From contig JANYAJ010000084.1 of the NCBI GenBank assembly GCA_025361385.1, positions 1-7,064 on the forward strand: DNA of 7,064 nucleotides. The letters are read 5' to 3'. This document shows, in pieces, positions 5,387-7,064 of this stretch (position 1 is the stretch's first letter; every line of letters begins with the position of its first letter). The notes under the pieces were generated by a model, which was given only the letters and a program-made list of their open reading frames with translations, searched no databases and was not told where the DNA came from. The position numbers and the translations under genes were made by a program. Source of the stretch: Nitrospira sp. (GTDB taxonomy: Bacteria > Nitrospirota > Nitrospiria > Nitrospirales > Nitrospiraceae).

Positions 5387-5448
5387 TCCCTCTCCGTCGC
5401 CCGCGCATCCACCTGGGCGGTTTTCACCATAGGGGCCTATTCATATGA

Positions 5449-5790
5449 GTGACGCCAAAGACAAGACCAAGGCAGTCGTCAATAACCAATTCTGCTTCCA
5501 GTTCTGTGTCACGCACAGACAGAGTTGACCGCCATACGCAATCGAATCATGCCTCTGACCCAATCGCGGTTTCGTTTCTGAGAGAACTGTCGCGGTGTGA
5601 GATAGACAAAGTGGCCAAGGTAGCCGATCGCCAAGCAAAAGCGTATTGGCAGTGGAAGCTGAGAATGTGCACAGGGATGGAGTGTCTCAGAGAAGAATGC
5701 AATGAAGACAGGGTGCAGCGTCCCATAGCCGAGCTGTCTCAGCGCATGTGTGGACTACGGAAGAAGGAGCTGGTGAACAATGGTTCCTGA
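5449..5790 (+). CDS. Doubtful Cys-rich ORF, function unknown
   Basis: The frame opens with GTG 5449 and gives 113 residues. The first 40 are Ser/Thr/Arg-rich and look poorly coding. From about residue 42 (SFLRELSRCEIDKVAKVADR) the composition becomes helical and protein-like, with five Cys (50, 73, 79, 84 and 101) in the last two thirds. No family, signal peptide or membrane segment is recognised. A different frame opens at ATG 5445 with a better-placed AGGGG, but it stops after 27 residues (MSDAKDKTKAVVNNQFCFQF...). The true start may therefore lie inside, or the gene may be frameshifted near its beginning. A hairpin starts five bases after the stop. I give it roughly one chance in three of being a real protein gene. 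Confidence 0.33.
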   Translation: MTPKTRPRQSSITNSASSSVSRTDRVDRHTQSNHASDPIAVSFLRELSRCEIDKVAKVADRQAKAYWQWKLRMCTGMECLREECNEDRVQRPIAELSQRMCGLRKKELVNNGS

Positions 5791-5794
5791 TACA

Positions 5795-5820
5795 TTTTTC
5801 TTCGCCCCCACGAAGAAAAA
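5795..5820. repeat. Perfect 10-bp hairpin with reversed terminator polarity
   Basis: TTTTTCTTCG (5795-5804) pairs with CGAAGAAAAA (5811-5820) around the loop CCCCCA. On both strands the T tract lies on the 5' side and the A tract on the 3' side, opposite to an intrinsic terminator. It adjoins the palindrome at 5832 and may belong to the same repeat unit. Confidence 0.55.
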
Positions 5821-5829
5821 GTGAAGGCC

Positions 5830-5847
5830 ATGGTGTCTGACACCTTT
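5830..5847. repeat. REP-like palindrome GGTGTC-T-GACACC
   Basis: The core GGTGTC (5832-5837) and GACACC (5839-5844) form a perfect inverted repeat around one base, within ATGGTGTCTGACACCTTT. Similar GGTGTC/GACACC palindromes are common as dispersed elements mobilised by REP-associated (IS200-like) transposases. No such transposase is in the window. Half of the same element recurs inverted at 6516-6526. Confidence 0.5.
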
Positions 5848-5902
5848 ATAGTTTCCCATGCGTGAACGGCACATCCTTGTTTACGCGCAGAAAGGATTAG
5901 AA

Positions 5903-6328
5903 ATGAAAACGGTCATCTTTTTCATGGCAACGTTTCTTATCTGCTCGAGTGTTTGGGCGCTTGATGACACACCGGAAAACAGAACAGTACAAGCTCAACG
6001 ACACATCGCTGACACGCTTCCTGAGCTGTTTGATGATCTAGCGGAACAAATATCGAGAAAACTTGAACCGAGCAAACGCCAGGAGTTTAAAGATCTCATA
6101 AAGAAGTCTGTCGATCTCGACACAATATCGAATACGATGGAGGAAGCCCTGGTGAAGCATTTTTCAGCCGACGAATTGGAAGCGATGGCCGATTTCTACA
6201 GTTCCCCCATTGGGAAGTCAGCCATGAAGAAATTTCCCGCCTACTATGCTGATTTCATCCAGACAGGAATGCCCAGAGTGATAGCAAAGATCAAACAGGA
6301 CATGAATGACTCAAAGAAGAAACAATGA
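5903..6328 (+). CDS. DUF2059-type exported protein
   Basis: The product is 141 residues. I chose ATG 5903 because AAAGGA stands six bases upstream and it puts the signal peptide first; the frame is open to 5858. Residues 1-19 form a cleavable signal with likely cleavage after VWA, so the protein is periplasmic. The mature part is all helical. A helix with DTLPELFDDLAEQI (37-50) is followed by the family signature LVKHFSADELEAMADFYSSP and IGKSAMKKFP (83-111), then an amphipathic C-terminal helix with a Lys-rich end. The FSADEL-x(3)-DFY-SPIGK pattern is typical of DUF2059 (PF09832), whose function is unknown. The gene is monocistronic and is flanked by inverted copies of the GGTGTC element. Confidence 0.85.
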   Translation: MKTVIFFMATFLICSSVWALDDTPENRTVQAQRHIADTLPELFDDLAEQISRKLEPSKRQEFKDLIKKSVDLDTISNTMEEALVKHFSADELEAMADFYSSPIGKSAMKKFPAYYADFIQTGMPRVIAKIKQDMNDSKKKQ

Positions 6329-6350
6329 TCTGGTGCTGGCCCCAAGATCA
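6326..6350 (+). terminator. Weak hairpin over the DUF2059 stop
   Basis: TGATCTGG (6326-6333) can pair with CC-A-AGATCA (6342-6350), with one bulged A and a loop of eight bases. The stem includes the stop codon and no T tract follows, so termination is uncertain. Confidence 0.22.
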
Positions 6351-6515
6351 CCCTCACGTGGAAATCTGCCCGGCCTAGTGCGGCTCCAGCTCAACGTATC
6401 AGAGGTGTATACGATAGAACGTCAACGCGAGTTCAGCGATTGAGAGCGGTGTCAATATTAGGGCACAACGAGTCACAGCCACCTCAGTGCATGACTATAC
6501 AGAGTGCGGAAAGAA

Positions 6516-6526
6516 AAAGGTGTCAG
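6516..6526. repeat. Half-copy of the REP-like palindrome at the IS edge
   Basis: AAAGGTGTCAG is the exact reverse complement of 5837-5847. In the first copy the sequence goes on with ACACCAT to complete the palindrome. Here it stops at 6526, exactly where the IS30-type end begins. The element thus looks interrupted by insertion. Confidence 0.5.
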
Positions 6527-6553
6527 TGTGCATTCAAGATCCTAGCGCAACAG
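6527..6553. repeat. Terminal inverted repeat of the IS30-type element
   Basis: The 27 bases begin TGTGCATTCAA and end GCGCAACAG. From memory, the end of IS30 itself has the same frame (TGT, then ATTCAA, then CGCAACAG), which places the element boundary at 6527. The partner repeat is outside the window. Confidence 0.6.
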
Positions 6554-7063
6554 TTGGTGAAAGGCATAGGCCGGGCTATGCCACTGCAAGATTTTCCGAG
6601 GCCGAGCATTGAGCACCCCTTGCACCCGTTTGATCTCGGCGCGCGACAGCTGCGTGAACCGCGTCCCTTTGGGGAAGAACTGGCGCAACAAGCCGTTGGT
6701 GTTCTCGTTGGTGCCTCGCTCCCAAGGACAATGCGGATGCGCAAAGTAGACGGGCATGCTCGTGTGCTGGGTCAAGAGGCGGTGCTCCCGCATTTCGGGG
6801 TCTTGGTCGTACGTCAGGGAGCGGCGGAGCGGAGCCGGCACCGTCCGCAGTTCGCGCGTGAAGGCTTGCCGCACCGTGGCCGCGTCTTTGGCTTTCAGCG
6901 GCACCAGCAGCGTGAATCGCGTGGTCCGTTCGACCAGCGTGCCGAGCGCCGACGCATTCGCATGGCCGACGAGCAAGTCGCCCTCCCAATGCCCTGGCAC
7001 CGTGCGATCCGCCACCTCGGGTGGCCGCTCGTCGATGCTGATCAAGTCCTGAATAGGCCGAGA
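6542..7063 (-). CDS. IS30-family transposase, catalytic half (5' end outside window)
   Basis: 173 residues are visible, and the frame is open at the right edge with SRPIQD preceding the TTG at 7045, so that TTG is not the true start. The enzyme is a DDE transposase that cuts and joins the ends of its own element. The catalytic residues can be placed: D29 in VPGHWEGDLLVG, D86 in LTYDQDPEM, and E120 in GTNENTNGLLRQFFPKGT. The D86-E120 spacing is 33 residues, as expected for DD(33)E of IS30. The C-terminus LNARPRKILQWHSPAYAF is the family ending. One departure is Asp88, where Gly is usual (TYDQG-x-EM). No internal stop or frameshift is seen in the visible part, so the gene may be intact. The TAG stop (6544-6542) falls inside the terminal repeat. 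Confidence 0.93.
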   Translation of the reverse strand, partial: SRPIQDLISIDERPPEVADRTVPGHWEGDLLVGHANASALGTLVERTTRFTLLVPLKAKDAATVRQAFTRELRTVPAPLRRSLTYDQDPEMREHRLLTQHTSMPVYFAHPHCPWERGTNENTNGLLRQFFPKGTRFTQLSRAEIKRVQGVLNARPRKILQWHSPAYAFHQLLR

Positions 7064-7064
7064 C

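Larger units (their letters stand above)
4940..5444. other. Intergenic stretch without a convincing gene
   Basis: About 500 bases separate the operon from the next candidate gene. No frame here has both a ribosome binding site and protein-like composition. The stretch holds a small hairpin at 5045-5060, a near-palindrome TTGAGCACTCAA at 5067-5078, a possible coding relic at 5153-5245, a promoter-like pair at 5314-5340 and an 18-base dyad at 5369-5386. Confidence 0.6.
6527..7064 (-). mobile_element. IS30-family insertion sequence, one end (rest outside window)
   Basis: The element runs from an IS30-type terminal repeat beginning TGTGCATTCAAG at 6527 to the window edge. The transposase reads toward this end and stops inside the terminal repeat, as is usual for the right end of IS30 elements. 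About half of an ordinary 1-kb IS30 element is visible. Confidence 0.8.

Noticed and set aside
1..7064. CRISPR array, tRNA or rRNA genes
   Set aside because: No regularly spaced direct repeats and no tRNA cloverleaf or rRNA sequence could be found by eye.

Overview
The window looks like the accessory part of a chromosome from a free-living Gram-negative bacterium. GC content is moderate, a little over half by eye. There are several small lipoproteins with lipoboxes, an OmpR/PhoB-type response regulator, a TraR/DksA-type zinc-finger protein and an IS30-family transposase. The mix of small Cys-containing lipoproteins, a PsiE-like protein and a short winged-helix protein resembles Nitrospira (Nitrospirota) genomes. 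That assignment is an inference from style; no marker gene is present to prove it.

Layout. At 1-421 (minus) lies a TraR/DksA-type protein cut by the left edge. After a divergent intergenic region, a small lipoprotein (745-1122, plus) converges on a minus-strand group: a helical protein of unknown function (2540-2298), a response regulator (2169-1456) and a BamE/SmpA-like lipoprotein (1439-1119). The two converging genes overlap at their stop codons. An AT-rich island at 2634-2690 carries a candidate promoter for a second small lipoprotein (2830-3063). That gene is followed by a long hairpin with a GTAA tetraloop (3135-3170).

The most coherent unit is a compact plus-strand operon at 3323-4939. 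It encodes a one-TM protein with a CPHC motif, a CBS-pair protein split by a -1 frame change, a 41-residue one-TM protein, a four-TM PsiE-family protein and a small winged-helix-like protein. Its genes overlap (ATGA, GTGA) or are separated by 4-40 bases. I read it as a membrane-associated stress or nucleotide-sensing module. That function is inferred only from domain content.

From 4940 to 5444 there is no convincing gene, but there are a promoter-like pair, an 18-bp dyad and a possible lipoprotein-gene relic. A doubtful Cys-rich ORF (5449-5790), two palindromic elements and a DUF2059-type exported protein (5903-6328) follow. The right edge is an IS30-family element whose end can be placed at 6527. 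It appears to interrupt a second copy of the palindrome found at 5830-5847. Its transposase reads leftward and is cut by the window edge.
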